NCBI GenBank assembly: GCA_002499905.1
Contig: DANP01000020.1
Coordinates: forward strand, 246,297 to 310,296
Source of the DNA: Methanolinea sp. UBA277
GTDB lineage: Archaea > Halobacteriota > Methanomicrobia > Methanomicrobiales > Methanospirillaceae
Direction: 5' to 3'
Length of the DNA stretch: 64,000 nucleotides
Part shown: one piece after another, positions 25,487 through 33,575 of the stretch
Position numbering within the stretch: the first letter of the stretch is position 1
Layout of the letters: every line of letters begins with the position of its first letter
The notes under the pieces: model-generated
Told to the model about the DNA's origin: nothing
What the model saw: the letters and a program-made list of their open reading frames with translations, nothing else
Database searches by the model: none
Made by a program: the position numbers and the translations under genes

Positions 25487-26411
25487 TCTCGTCGGAAGAC
25501 TGCACGGACGGGGGGCACAGGTGGTCGCCCTCCAGTTCCCGGCCGGGCTGAAGCGGCGATCGGGAGAGATCGCAGAAGCGCTCAGGGAGGAAGGGTTCAC
25601 GGTCCTGATCAGCGGTGATCCCTGCTACGGGGCCTGCGATCTCGCCCTCGACCTCCTCGAATACGCCGACGTTCTGGTCCACTTCGGACATACCCCGCTC
25701 ATCCCCGATCCCCGCGTGATCTGCCAGCCTTACCGGGTGGATTTTGACCCGGCCCTGGTGGAGGCAGCGATCCCGCTGTTCCGGGGAAAAACTATCGGCC
25801 TGGTCACCACTACCCAGCACACCCACCTGCTTCCTGCGGTGCAGGAGCTCCTCGTCTCCCGCGGATACGGGACGATGATCCGGCCGGGAGAGGGGAGGAC
25901 ACCTGAGGCCGGGCAGGTCCTCGGCTGCTCGTTTTCGGCAGCCCGCATCCCGGACGCGACCGACATCCTGGTTATCACTACCGGGATCTTCCACCCCCTC
26001 GGGGTCAGCCTTGCCACCGGCGCTCACGTGGTAGCCCTCGATCCCCTGACCGGAGAGGCCCGGGAAGTCGACGGACGCAGGTTCCTGATGAAGCGCCACG
26101 CGATCATCGAGAAGGCGAGGGGATCTGACCGGTTCGGCATCATCGTCAGCCGGAAACCGGGGCAGAACCGGTATAACCGTGCCCGGGAGCTCGCCTCCCT
26201 GTCGGACCGGGCCTTCCTCGTCTTCATGGGAGAAGTCAGCCCCGACGAGCTCTTCAACCTCGGCTTCGGGGCTTACGTCAACACCGCGTGCCCGCGGCTT
26301 GCCTACGATGACCAGGTCCGGTTCCCGGTCCCTGTTCTCACTCCTGCGGAGTTCGAGATCCTCTGCGGGGTGCGGGACTGGGAGGACTACCTCATCGACG
26401 AGCTTGGGTGA
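25470..26411 (+). CDS. dph2: Diphthamide biosynthesis enzyme Dph2
   Basis: 313 residues. The TTG at 25470 is preferred because GCAGGTCA sits just before it and the frame then matches Dph2 from its first strand. Three well-separated cysteines are placed as in archaeal Dph2: Cys56 in CYGACD, Cys153 in GCSFS, and Cys274 in NTACPRL. They should hold a 4Fe-4S cluster. Dph2 cleaves SAM to move a 3-amino-3-carboxypropyl group onto a histidine of elongation factor 2, the first step of diphthamide. It overlaps hpt by 17 bases. Confidence 0.92.
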   Translation: MTGISDLVGRLHGRGAQVVALQFPAGLKRRSGEIAEALREEGFTVLISGDPCYGACDLALDLLEYADVLVHFGHTPLIPDPRVICQPYRVDFDPALVEAAIPLFRGKTIGLVTTTQHTHLLPAVQELLVSRGYGTMIRPGEGRTPEAGQVLGCSFSAARIPDATDILVITTGIFHPLGVSLATGAHVVALDPLTGEAREVDGRRFLMKRHAIIEKARGSDRFGIIVSRKPGQNRYNRARELASLSDRAFLVFMGEVSPDELFNLGFGAYVNTACPRLAYDDQVRFPVPVLTPAEFEILCGVRDWEDYLIDELG

Positions 26412-26413
26412 GC

Positions 26414-27031
26414 ATGCGGCTGAATGAACTCGAACGGCGGCTGGAGAAGGTTGCGGGCTTCTCCTCACCCTCCGCCCGCCTGGAACAGTACCAGACCCCG
26501 GCACCACTCGCCGCCCGGCTCCTCTACCATGCTGCCCTCAGGGGCGATATCGGGGATCGGCGGATCGGAGACCTCGGCTGCGGCACCGGGATCCTGTCCA
26601 TCGGGGCCGCCCTGCTCGGAGCGCGCGAGGTGGTGGGGGTTGACACCGATGAGGCTGTGCTCGCCACCGCCCGGGACAATGCCGCCCGGGCCGGTGTTGA
26701 GGTCACCTTCCTTTTCGGCAGGATCGGAGACCCCGAGGTCCTCTCCTCGATTGGCCCCTGTGATACGGTGGTGATGAACCCCCCCTTCGGTGCCCAGAAT
26801 ATCCATGCCGACCGACCGTTCATCGACGCCGCACTTGAGATCTCCCCCATGATCTACGGGATCTTCAATGCCGGGAGCCGGCAGTTCGTCGAATCCTATA
26901 TCGCAGGAAGGGGGTGCGTGGAGGAGGTCATCGGCGGGCTCCTCCCCATCAGGCGCACTTTCTCCTTCCACACCAGGGATGTGAGAGAGATCGCGGTCGA
27001 GATCATGGTTATTTCCAGTGAGGTGGCATGA
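26414..27031 (+). CDS. METTL5-like class I methyltransferase
   Basis: 205 residues. The SAM motif is GDLGCGTGILSIGAALLGA (about 52-70) and the acidic end of strand 2 is VGVDTDEA. The catalytic motif MNPPFGAQNIHAD marks an amino-group (N6-adenine type) methyltransferase of the METTL5 group, which in eukaryotes modifies 18S rRNA. An rRNA or tRNA target is likely here but unproven. The N-terminus (LNELERRLEKVAGFSSP) is the usual opening of this group. It starts two bases after dph2 and overlaps the next gene. Confidence 0.8.
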   Translation: MRLNELERRLEKVAGFSSPSARLEQYQTPAPLAARLLYHAALRGDIGDRRIGDLGCGTGILSIGAALLGAREVVGVDTDEAVLATARDNAARAGVEVTFLFGRIGDPEVLSSIGPCDTVVMNPPFGAQNIHADRPFIDAALEISPMIYGIFNAGSRQFVESYIAGRGCVEEVIGGLLPIRRTFSFHTRDVREIAVEIMVISSEVA

Positions 27032-28215
27032 GCTCCCCCTACCGGTCAATCTACCCGCTCTCCATCGCCCATCTGGTCACCGATATCTACATGCCGGTTA
27101 TCACCGCCATCCTGCCGCTCCTCATCGCAGAACGGGGGCTCTCGTTCTTCCTCGCCGGGCTGATGGTCACCTCCTACAACCTCACCTCCTCGGCTACCCA
27201 GCCGGTCTTCGGGTACCTCTCCGACCGGTACGGAAAACAGGTCCATGTCTCGACCAGCCTGCTCATCTCAGCGGTCTTCATCTCCCTGATCGGGATAGTG
27301 ACTGCCTATCCGCTCCTCCTCGCCTGTGCGGCGCTTGCCGCCATCGGACATGCCTGCTTCCACCCGAATGCCCTTTCCATCGTGAGCCGGGCAGCAGACA
27401 GCATGAACCGGGGGAAAGTGACTGCGGTCTTCGTGGTGGGTGGGAACATCGGGTATGCGCTTGGGCCGATCCTTGCCGGGGGAATTGTGTACCTCTTCGG
27501 CCTGCCCGGCCTCCTGGTCCTGCTCATCCCGGCAGCGTTCATGGCTCTCATCCTGCGAAAGTTCCTCCCTCCTGCCCGGGCGGCCCCTGCTGATCATCTC
27601 CCTCCGGCAACCTCGTTCTCCCTTGCCGACCTCCGGCCCATGGGCCTGCTCTTTGCCGCCTCCACCTTCAGGGCAGCGGCCGTCTTCTCGGCCATCGCCT
27701 TCTTTCCTCCGCTCCTCATCTCCCGGGGACTCGATATCTTCACCGCAAACCTGCTCATCACCGTGATGCTCTTTGCCGGAGTCGCCGGGCAGCTCATCGG
27801 CGGGGCCCTGGCCGACCGCTACGGCAAGAAGGAGTACACCCTGACCGGTCTGCTCTGCTCGGTCCCGTTCCTGATCCTCTTTCTCCGGTTCGACGGTATC
27901 GCCTCGGTCATCGCGCTCATCCTCTTCGGCTTCTTCCTCTGGTCGAGCTTCGCGGTGACCGTGGCCATGTCCCACGAGCTCCTCCCGTCCCGCGTGGGGA
28001 TGGCTTCGGGCCTGATGCTCGGGGTGGCGATCGGTGCAGGGGGGATCGGTGTGGCGGTTAATGGGATCCTTGCCGATACCTACTCACTCTCTGCGGCACT
28101 GGCAACTATCCCGGCCCTGATCCTTGTCTCGGCGGGAATCATACTCATGGTCCGATACCCCTGGAGGGCGCTGGAACGGAGAGGGGAGAGGACAGGGCCT
28201 CACTTTGGCCGGTAG
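27028..28215 (+). CDS. MFS transporter (fosmidomycin-resistance-protein-like)
   Basis: 395 residues with twelve hydrophobic segments. The first MFS loop motif is GYLSDRYGKQ (about 64-73) and the repeat in the second half is GALADRYGKKEY. The opening SIAHLVTDIYMPVITAILPLL and GHACFHPNALSIVSR match the Fsr branch of efflux proteins. It probably exports a small organic compound; the substrate is unknown. It is last in the run that begins at ppsA, overlaps the methyltransferase by 4 bases, and its 3' end overlaps the convergent PrsW-like gene by 16 bases. Confidence 0.85.
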   Translation: MSSPYRSIYPLSIAHLVTDIYMPVITAILPLLIAERGLSFFLAGLMVTSYNLTSSATQPVFGYLSDRYGKQVHVSTSLLISAVFISLIGIVTAYPLLLACAALAAIGHACFHPNALSIVSRAADSMNRGKVTAVFVVGGNIGYALGPILAGGIVYLFGLPGLLVLLIPAAFMALILRKFLPPARAAPADHLPPATSFSLADLRPMGLLFAASTFRAAAVFSAIAFFPPLLISRGLDIFTANLLITVMLFAGVAGQLIGGALADRYGKKEYTLTGLLCSVPFLILFLRFDGIASVIALILFGFFLWSSFAVTVAMSHELLPSRVGMASGLMLGVAIGAGGIGVAVNGILADTYSLSAALATIPALILVSAGIILMVRYPWRALERRGERTGPHFGR

Positions 28216-28877
28216 CCCGAGTTCCTGAGTGATTCATCGATCCTGCGCTGGACGGTGAACCAGAAGACCGGCACCACGACCAGGACCAGGAGCGCAAAGC
28301 CGATGGCATCATAGAGGAGGAGATTGAAGAGGGCATGCGATGCCATCGCCAGGACCAGTCCCCAGAGGATGACACGCGGACGGCGTGTTGCAGGGAGAAA
28401 ACGTGCCCTCCCAAGCGCATACCCCCACAGTGCCGAGAAGAGTACATGCCCGGGGACGGAGATCAGAGCCCGCACAAGGCCGGTCTGGATGGCGAAGGCA
28501 AACGAGGTCTCGAGCGCCGAGAAGACATAGATGATATTCTCCAGGGTGGCAAACCCCAGCCCTGCCGCGGCGGCATACACGATCCCGTCCACCGGCTCGT
28601 CGAATTCGCCGGACTCGTACACGGTCTTCCTCACCACCAGGTACTTGCCTGCTTCCTCGACCACCGGGGCGATCAGGATGGTGATGAAAAAGTCGGCGAG
28701 GAAGAGAGTAAAAATCCCCTCGACGAGCGCTACGGGGATAGTGACCGCCATCCCGAAGATGTAGATTATCAGGATCCAGGCCAGGGGTTCCGGCTCATAG
28801 CGATCCTTCTGGTAGAAGTACCAGAGCCAGAATACCGCCGGGGCGACGGCGAGCAGCAGGAGGGAGCCGGTCTCCAT
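28200..28877 (-). CDS. PrsW-family intramembrane metalloprotease
   Basis: 225 residues from the ATG at 28877, which fits a minus-strand TATA at 28905-28912. There are seven or so hydrophobic segments. The family signature is present: APVVEEAGKYLVVRK (EExxK type), GLGFATLENIIYV and SVPGHVLFSALWG, giving the Glu/His residues thought to hold zinc in the membrane. Bacterial PrsW cleaves an anti-sigma factor. Archaea lack such sigma factors, so the substrate here is unknown. It overlaps the MFS gene tail to tail. Confidence 0.83.
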   Translation of the reverse strand: METGSLLLLAVAPAVFWLWYFYQKDRYEPEPLAWILIIYIFGMAVTIPVALVEGIFTLFLADFFITILIAPVVEEAGKYLVVRKTVYESGEFDEPVDGIVYAAAAGLGFATLENIIYVFSALETSFAFAIQTGLVRALISVPGHVLFSALWGYALGRARFLPATRRPRVILWGLVLAMASHALFNLLLYDAIGFALLVLVVVPVFWFTVQRRIDESLRNSGYRPK

Positions 28878-28942
28878 ACGGACATGAGGTTGCACCCGGC
28901 GAGTGATAATAGGTGGTTACCCGGGGACCGGTCTTCCGGCGT

Positions 28943-30007
28943 TTAAATCCACTTCCGCTTTCGGAAATAGACCAGCATGATCACCACTATCGCGATCATG
29001 ATCCCCCATACAGTGTAGTAGCCGAACTCCCAGCCCAGCTCCGGCATATTCCGGAAGTTCATGCCATAGACACCGGCCACGAAGGTGAGGGGGATGAAAA
29101 TGGTGGCGATAAGGGTGAGCACCTTCATGATCTCGTTCATCTTGTACGAGAGGCCCGAGAGGTAGATGTCGATCATCCCTGAGACCATGTCCCGGAAGGT
29201 CTCGAGAGTGTCGATCACCTGGATGGCATGGTCGTACACATCCCGGAGGTAGATGCGGGTGTCCGGCCTGATGAGCGGGGACTCCATCCGCTCCAGGGCA
29301 AGGATCATTTCGCGGAGCGGCCAGACCGCTTTCCTGAGGAAGATCATGTCCTTCTTCAGGCGGTTGATTTTCTGGAGCGACTCCCGGGTGGCATTGACCA
29401 CCAGCTCTTCTTCGAGCGACTCCACCCACTCCTCAATCTTCTCCATCACTACGAAGTAGTTGTCGACGATATTGTCGATAAGGGCATAGGCGAGGTAATC
29501 CGGGCCGCTCTTCCTCACCCGCCCGCCCTCTTTCCTGATCCGTTCCCGGACCGGGTCAAAGACATCCCCGATATCTTCCTGGAAGGATATCAGGTAATTT
29601 TTCCCGATGATGAGGGAGACGTGCTCAACCTTGATCTCCCTGCTCCCTTCCGGGAGCATGAGCATCTTGAGGTTGAGGTAGAGGTAGTCCTCCAGATCCT
29701 CCATCTTCGGCCGCTGGTCCGTGTTGAGGAGGTCTTCGAGGATGAGCGGGTGGATGGAGAAATGGCGCCCGATCTTCTCGATTGCCTCGGTATTGGCAAG
29801 GCCGTCGATATTGATCCAGGTGACGGTTCCCGTATCCCGGTACGGAAAGCATTCCTCGATTGCCCCGACCTTCCGCTCTTCGAAGTGTTCGGCATCGTAA
29901 TCGATGACCGCGATGCTGACCGGACCGGCCCGGGGTTCTCCGTTCAGGTGGAGTGTTCCGGGGGGCATCCCGACCTTCTTCGAGAGCTTGTGCCTGTGGC
30001 GGGACAT
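28943..30007 (-). CDS. corA: CorA-type magnesium/cobalt transporter
   Basis: 354 residues. There is a long soluble N-terminal domain (about 1-285) with VTWINIDGL and the LLNTDQRPKMEDLEDYLYL helix, then two C-terminal membrane segments. The pore signature YGMNF sits at the end of the first. The C-terminus is KRKWI, basic as usual for CorA. It forms a pentameric channel for Mg2+ (and Co2+). Upstream on the same strand is the deformylase-like gene, 36 bases away. Confidence 0.93.
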   Translation of the reverse strand: MSRHRHKLSKKVGMPPGTLHLNGEPRAGPVSIAVIDYDAEHFEERKVGAIEECFPYRDTGTVTWINIDGLANTEAIEKIGRHFSIHPLILEDLLNTDQRPKMEDLEDYLYLNLKMLMLPEGSREIKVEHVSLIIGKNYLISFQEDIGDVFDPVRERIRKEGGRVRKSGPDYLAYALIDNIVDNYFVVMEKIEEWVESLEEELVVNATRESLQKINRLKKDMIFLRKAVWPLREMILALERMESPLIRPDTRIYLRDVYDHAIQVIDTLETFRDMVSGMIDIYLSGLSYKMNEIMKVLTLIATIFIPLTFVAGVYGMNFRNMPELGWEFGYYTVWGIMIAIVVIMLVYFRKRKWI

Positions 30008-30043
30008 GAGGTGTGCCGATTGTCAGTATGGAACGCGGGTTAG

Positions 30044-30613
30044 TTAAGGATTGTGCGCTGCCCGGGAGGATTCCTGACCCCGGCACATCCTGTCAAAGGT
30101 GTCCGGGTCCTGCGCATAGGCCTCTCGGCTGATGATCGATTTGGTATCGGCAGCCCGGTCAAGCAGGAGGATCCCGTCGAGATGGTCCAGTTCGTGCTGG
30201 ATGACCGCGGCCACATCAGCGCTTTCCGAGGCCAGGACCGCGTCACTCCCGTCAAGGGTCCGGTAGGCGACCCTGATGGCATCCGCCCGCCAAACCATCA
30301 CCGCCAGGGAGGGGAAGCACATGCAGGACTCCCAGGAGCAGACAGTCCGATCGCTTATCCACCTGACCTCAGGGTTGACGAGAACAATCGGCCCCGGGCC
30401 CGGGTCGATCACCATGATGCGGGCGGCAATGCCGATCTGGGGAGCGGCGATCCCCTGTGAAAAGCCGTGCTGCTTCCGGAATGCCCGTAATGCACCGAGG
30501 AGGCGGTTTGCAGCGGCCCGCACGGACGGGTTGGCAGGATCGGGGGACGGGGAGGCTTTTTCCCGCAGCCGGGAATCACCGAGGGGCAGGATGGGGAGGC
30601 GGTTCTGCACCAT
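30044..30613 (-). CDS. def: Peptide-deformylase-like metalloenzyme
   Basis: 189 residues from the ATG at 30613 (earlier starts up to 30691 are possible). The three deformylase motifs are present in order: GIAAPQIG (motif 1), ESCMCFPS in place of the usual EGCLS (motif 2, Cys as metal ligand), and QHELDH (motif 3). Deformylases remove N-formyl groups from new proteins in bacteria. Archaea start with unformylated methionine, so the archaeal homologue probably acts on another amide substrate. A second, more divergent relative may be encoded at 55458-55988. Confidence 0.8.
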   Translation of the reverse strand: MVQNRLPILPLGDSRLREKASPSPDPANPSVRAAANRLLGALRAFRKQHGFSQGIAAPQIGIAARIMVIDPGPGPIVLVNPEVRWISDRTVCSWESCMCFPSLAVMVWRADAIRVAYRTLDGSDAVLASESADVAAVIQHELDHLDGILLLDRAADTKSIISREAYAQDPDTFDRMCRGQESSRAAHNP

Positions 30614-30741
30614 GGAAACATCTGGAGCGTCCGGCCTGATGGCCGTTGCGGTCCCGGCCGGAAGATGCCTTTTTTTGTCATCATGACCCATGATCAGAAC
30701 GACTGCGGGGGCCGGCCCGCTATTCCCCGAGAAGTGGTTCC

Positions 30742-31659
30742 ATGATCGTCCCCCTCATCCTGTTTGTCATCGGCCTTGCCCTCCTCCTGAAAGGGGCCTC
30801 GGTCGCGGTCAGGGGTGCTGAAGGGCTTGCGCTCCGGCTCGGGGTCGCTCCGGCAACCATCGGGTTCACGGTCGTTGCGTTCGGGACCTCGCTCCCTGAA
30901 CTGGTGGTGACCACCGAAGCCTTCTCCCGCGGGGATGCCGGGATCGGTTTTGGCAATATCGTGGGGAGCAACATCGCCAACATCGGTCTCATCCTCGGCC
31001 TGATCGCCCTGTCCCGGCCGGCTACATGCTGCAATACACCCTCCCGGAACTACGTCATCAGGACGAGCCTCATGATGCTGGGGGCTACCGTCGTATTTGT
31101 CCTGTTCTCCCTGCGGGGCGTTCTCGATACCGTCGCGGGGATCGTCTTCCTGGGGATGTTTTGCGCGATCCTGTTCTCCCTCTGGAGGTCGGGGCCGGCG
31201 GCTGACACCTCGTCGGATGAATCCGCCCCCTACCCGCTCCTGCTCACCGGGGCCGGGCTTGCGGCGGTCATCATCGGTGCACACCTGCTCCTGACCGGGG
31301 CCGTTGAGATCGCGCTCGCCTTCTCCATCTCCCCGCTGGTCATCGGGCTCTCCATGGTGGCTATCGGAACCTCGCTGCCGGAGCTGGCGACCTCGGTGGT
31401 TGCCGCCCTGAAGAAGAGCCCGGGGGTGGCCATGGGAAATGTGCTCGGGAGCAATATCTTCAACCTGCTCTTCGTCGGGGGGATCAACTCGCTCAGTACC
31501 ACGATCCCGATCCCCGATCTGCCGAGTCTTGCCGTTCTCTCCCTGTTCACCCTCGGCCTGTTCCCCCTCCTCTCGGGCCGGGTCGCGATAACCCGGATTG
31601 CCGGCGGTGCACTGCTGTCAGGATACGTCATATACATCGTCCTGCTCTTTCTGGGCTGA
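30742..31659 (+). CDS. Ca2+/Na+ (cation) antiporter of the CaCA family
   Basis: A 305-residue membrane protein with about ten segments arranged as two inverted halves. The alpha-repeats are FGTSLPELVVTTEAF with GNIVGSNIANIG in the first half, and IGTSLPELATSVVAAL with GNVLGSNIFNLL in the second. This is the YrbG/NCX-like pattern with the Glu residues that bind Ca2+. It exchanges Ca2+ or another cation for Na+ or H+ across the membrane. The start has GAGAAGTGGTTCC upstream. Confidence 0.9.
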   Translation: MIVPLILFVIGLALLLKGASVAVRGAEGLALRLGVAPATIGFTVVAFGTSLPELVVTTEAFSRGDAGIGFGNIVGSNIANIGLILGLIALSRPATCCNTPSRNYVIRTSLMMLGATVVFVLFSLRGVLDTVAGIVFLGMFCAILFSLWRSGPAADTSSDESAPYPLLLTGAGLAAVIIGAHLLLTGAVEIALAFSISPLVIGLSMVAIGTSLPELATSVVAALKKSPGVAMGNVLGSNIFNLLFVGGINSLSTTIPIPDLPSLAVLSLFTLGLFPLLSGRVAITRIAGGALLSGYVIYIVLLFLG

Positions 31660-31681
31660 CCGGCCGGAACCGGTTGTCACA

Positions 31682-32005
31682 CTATCCCGCGGTGAGCTGC
31701 ACTGCACGAGCCAGGATCAGGGACCCGATGACGAGGCCGCAGATCACCCCGGCGACGACGATCCGGAGTCCCCTGGTTCCCTTCCGTGCTCCTTTCAGGT
31801 AGATGTCAAAGGTGAGGCAGGTGATGACCAGGAACACAACGAAACTCACCAGGGAGAGTACAGTCCGGGGCGTTACTACCGAGAGCGGCCCCCGGGTGGT
31901 GTCCCAGGCCAGGACGATGAGATCGGCCAGCCCCGGGAGGCCGAGGCTGAGGGAAATGCCGGATATCACCGCCGAAACAAAGAGTTTTCGTGTACTTTTC
32001 CCCAT
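31682..32005 (-). CDS. Small membrane protein (three segments)
   Basis: 107 residues from the ATG at 32005 (MGKSTRKLFVSAVISG). Hydrophobic segments lie at about residues 8-30, 45-70 and 80-102, with a basic loop KGARKGTRGLR between the last two. No family recognised. It is convergent to the antiporter and divergent from the structured region that follows. Confidence 0.5.
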   Translation of the reverse strand: MGKSTRKLFVSAVISGISLSLGLPGLADLIVLAWDTTRGPLSVVTPRTVLSLVSFVVFLVITCLTFDIYLKGARKGTRGLRIVVAGVICGLVIGSLILARAVQLTAG

Positions 32006-32203
32006 AGGTACGTTTTGAAAGGTGCGCCGTTGTACCCGATAAACCAGCATGCATCACACCCGCCCGCACAGTAGAGAGTCTCAATGGGGAGTCGGAACCC
32101 CGCTCCTTCTTTGATTTTTCAGAAGACCCAGGGCGGAGTTAATTGCTGCGATGAACATTTATTGAGGGTATTAATATTGGCACTCAAGAAGAACTAATCA
32201 TTA

Positions 32204-32258
32204 GTAGGGGCTCGGGTGAACCATCCGACGGCCTGCCTGTACCCCTACGACCCGTAGG
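32204..32258 (+). promoter_or_regulatory. Two mutually exclusive hairpins at the 5' end of the large RNA
   Basis: GTAGGGG (32204-32210) can pair with CCCCTAC (32242-32248). But CCTACG (32244-32249) can instead pair with CGTAGG (32253-32258) around a 3-base loop. The two share 32244-32248, so only one can form at a time, a switch-like arrangement. A TATA-like ATTAATATT (about 32170-32178) would start transcripts just before it. Confidence 0.35.
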
Positions 32259-32732
32259 TATTAGAATAGTTGGTGTTCCTCCCTATATTCTTATGCCTAC
32301 TTCTTAACGGAAAAACCTGAAACGCCTGCTGAGTCTATGAGCGGGTTTCGTCTACCAGCCCATCCAGATCGGGAGTATCTGCAGCCTACATTCAGTATAC
32401 CCGCCTGCTGGCCGATCGACCCGGACAACCGTTGATCGGACGGCAGGCGGGAGGGTTTCATGAGCGTGGAGGGTCGCACCTGAGATGACCTCTTGGATGA
32501 TAGGGGGTGTCCCGCACCCGGAAAAGTTCCTCGACACCATACCGGGCGGGAACGGGGTCACCGGGTGCGACCCTGCCACTGCCGCACCACAACGGGAATT
32601 TACCAATCCTCTCCTTCAAACGCCTTTCCAGGACGGAGAAGGGGATTCCGCCGGTATACTGTCCGGAAGCGAGGCCAAGGTGGCAGTACCGCCTCGTACC
32701 GGGGTCAGGGGCTCGGAGGAGAGGTGTATCGT

Positions 32733-32768
32733 TCTGCCCTTGCAGAGGGGCAGACCCCGGTTCTTTTT
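32733..32768 (+). terminator. Terminator-like hairpin of the large RNA
   Basis: TCTGCCC TTGCAGAG GGGCAGA, with the stem at 32733-32739/32748-32754, is followed within ten bases by TTCTTTTT (32761-32768). It gives the RNA a clear 3' end well before the next start at 32913. Confidence 0.5.
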
Positions 32769-32912
32769 CCATCACCGTTTCAAGCCCAGGACATGAGAGG
32801 ATGATTGCCGGCTGAAAAGGAAGCCTGGCACCGCCTTTCCTGCTGAAGACCGATGACTATTTTCACTGTCGCTGTTCATGCTGTATCTGGCACGACAGGT
32901 GATTCCGCCATC

Positions 32913-33476
32913 ATGCAGACCTTCACCGAAGAAAAACCCCTGGTTGGAAACCCTGATTTTGAGCAGCAGAGAGCGGAAGCACACCAGCAGCTTCAGGAGC
33001 TGATCCAGGCGCAGGAAATCGATTCCCCGCTCGTCCCTCTTCTTTGCCGGTTCAGGGCCGTCCCGCATTGTTTCACTATCCAGAGCTGCTACGGGCACTT
33101 TGTCCACGAACAGGAACCGGACATAAAAAATACCGCCCGGCTCGAGCCCTATGCAGGGAGCGTCACCTGCGTGGAGTACCGGCTGGCCTACATGGCCTTC
33201 GTGGTCAGGAATGACGGCGCCGGACAAAGCTTTCTCCGGGATCTCCGCGGGATGCCCGCCCTCAATCCTGGTTATGTACAGTTCGGTTGTGCGGAATGGT
33301 TCTGGGCCCGTCAGGTGAACTCCTACGTGGTACAGGTCGAACCGGTATGGGGACGTGATACCGACAGCCTCGATGTGGATATTTCCGTGGCCCTCCGCCT
33401 CGAAGACGTCAGGGACCGGTTCTTTGATAAGCTGAACGATATTGCACAGCGGCACGCGGAAACCGGACCTTCATGA
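32913..33476 (+). CDS. Hypothetical protein with SCYGHF motif
   Basis: 187 residues from the ATG at 32913; an ATG at 32853 would add 20 residues that look less protein-like. It is soluble. Residues about 20-40 form a charged helix (QQRAEAHQQLQELIQ). The motif CFTIQSCYGHFVH near residue 55 recalls 'TI.SC.GH' strands in small RNA- or nucleotide-related folds, but I cannot name the family. Later, WFWARQVNSYVVQVEP forms a strand pair. It lies directly downstream of the large structured RNA, so co-function is possible. That is inference from position only. Confidence 0.5.
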   Translation: MQTFTEEKPLVGNPDFEQQRAEAHQQLQELIQAQEIDSPLVPLLCRFRAVPHCFTIQSCYGHFVHEQEPDIKNTARLEPYAGSVTCVEYRLAYMAFVVRNDGAGQSFLRDLRGMPALNPGYVQFGCAEWFWARQVNSYVVQVEPVWGRDTDSLDVDISVALRLEDVRDRFFDKLNDIAQRHAETGPS

Positions 33477-33575
33477 TAATGACGGCCATGGCTCACATGC
33501 AAGAATAGGACTTCCTGAAGATATGGAGATCCCGCCAGGAGAATTCTTTTCCCTTTCCGGGTGCCATCAGCTACC

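Larger units (their letters stand above)
32200..32768 (+). ncRNA. Candidate large structured non-coding RNA (~460-570 nt)
   Basis: This gene-free block is dense with perfect helices. 32400-32408/32443-32451 (9 bp) encloses 32412-32417/32434-32439. 32470-32480/32564-32574 is 11 bp, AGGGTCGCACC/GGTGCGACCCT, enclosing TGACC/GGTCA (32486-32490/32556-32560). Within that, GGTGTC/GACACC (32506-32511/32533-32538) interlocks with 32512-32521/32542-32549 as a pseudoknot. 32651-32656/32697-32702 stacks on 32670-32675/32691-32696. A final TCTGCCC/GGGCAGA hairpin (32733-32739/32748-32754) precedes T5. TATA-like boxes stand at about 32170 and 32283. All three plus frames are open across 32507-32796, with no gene-like choice. 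It lacks RNase P and SRP cores. Class unknown. Confidence 0.6.

Noticed and set aside
32200..32800. RNase P RNA, SRP RNA or tmRNA
   Set aside because: Structured and the right kind of size, but there is no GAGGAAAGTCC or ACAGAA (RNase P) and no GGAAGG..AGCAG core (SRP). GTCCGGAAGCGAGGCC at 32661 looks a little like an SRP loop but lacks the conserved second half. tmRNA is not found in archaea.
32485..32815. Three overlapping open frames of about 100 codons
   Set aside because: All plus frames are open at once, as happens in G+C-rich structured RNA genes; none has a good start site or protein-like sequence.
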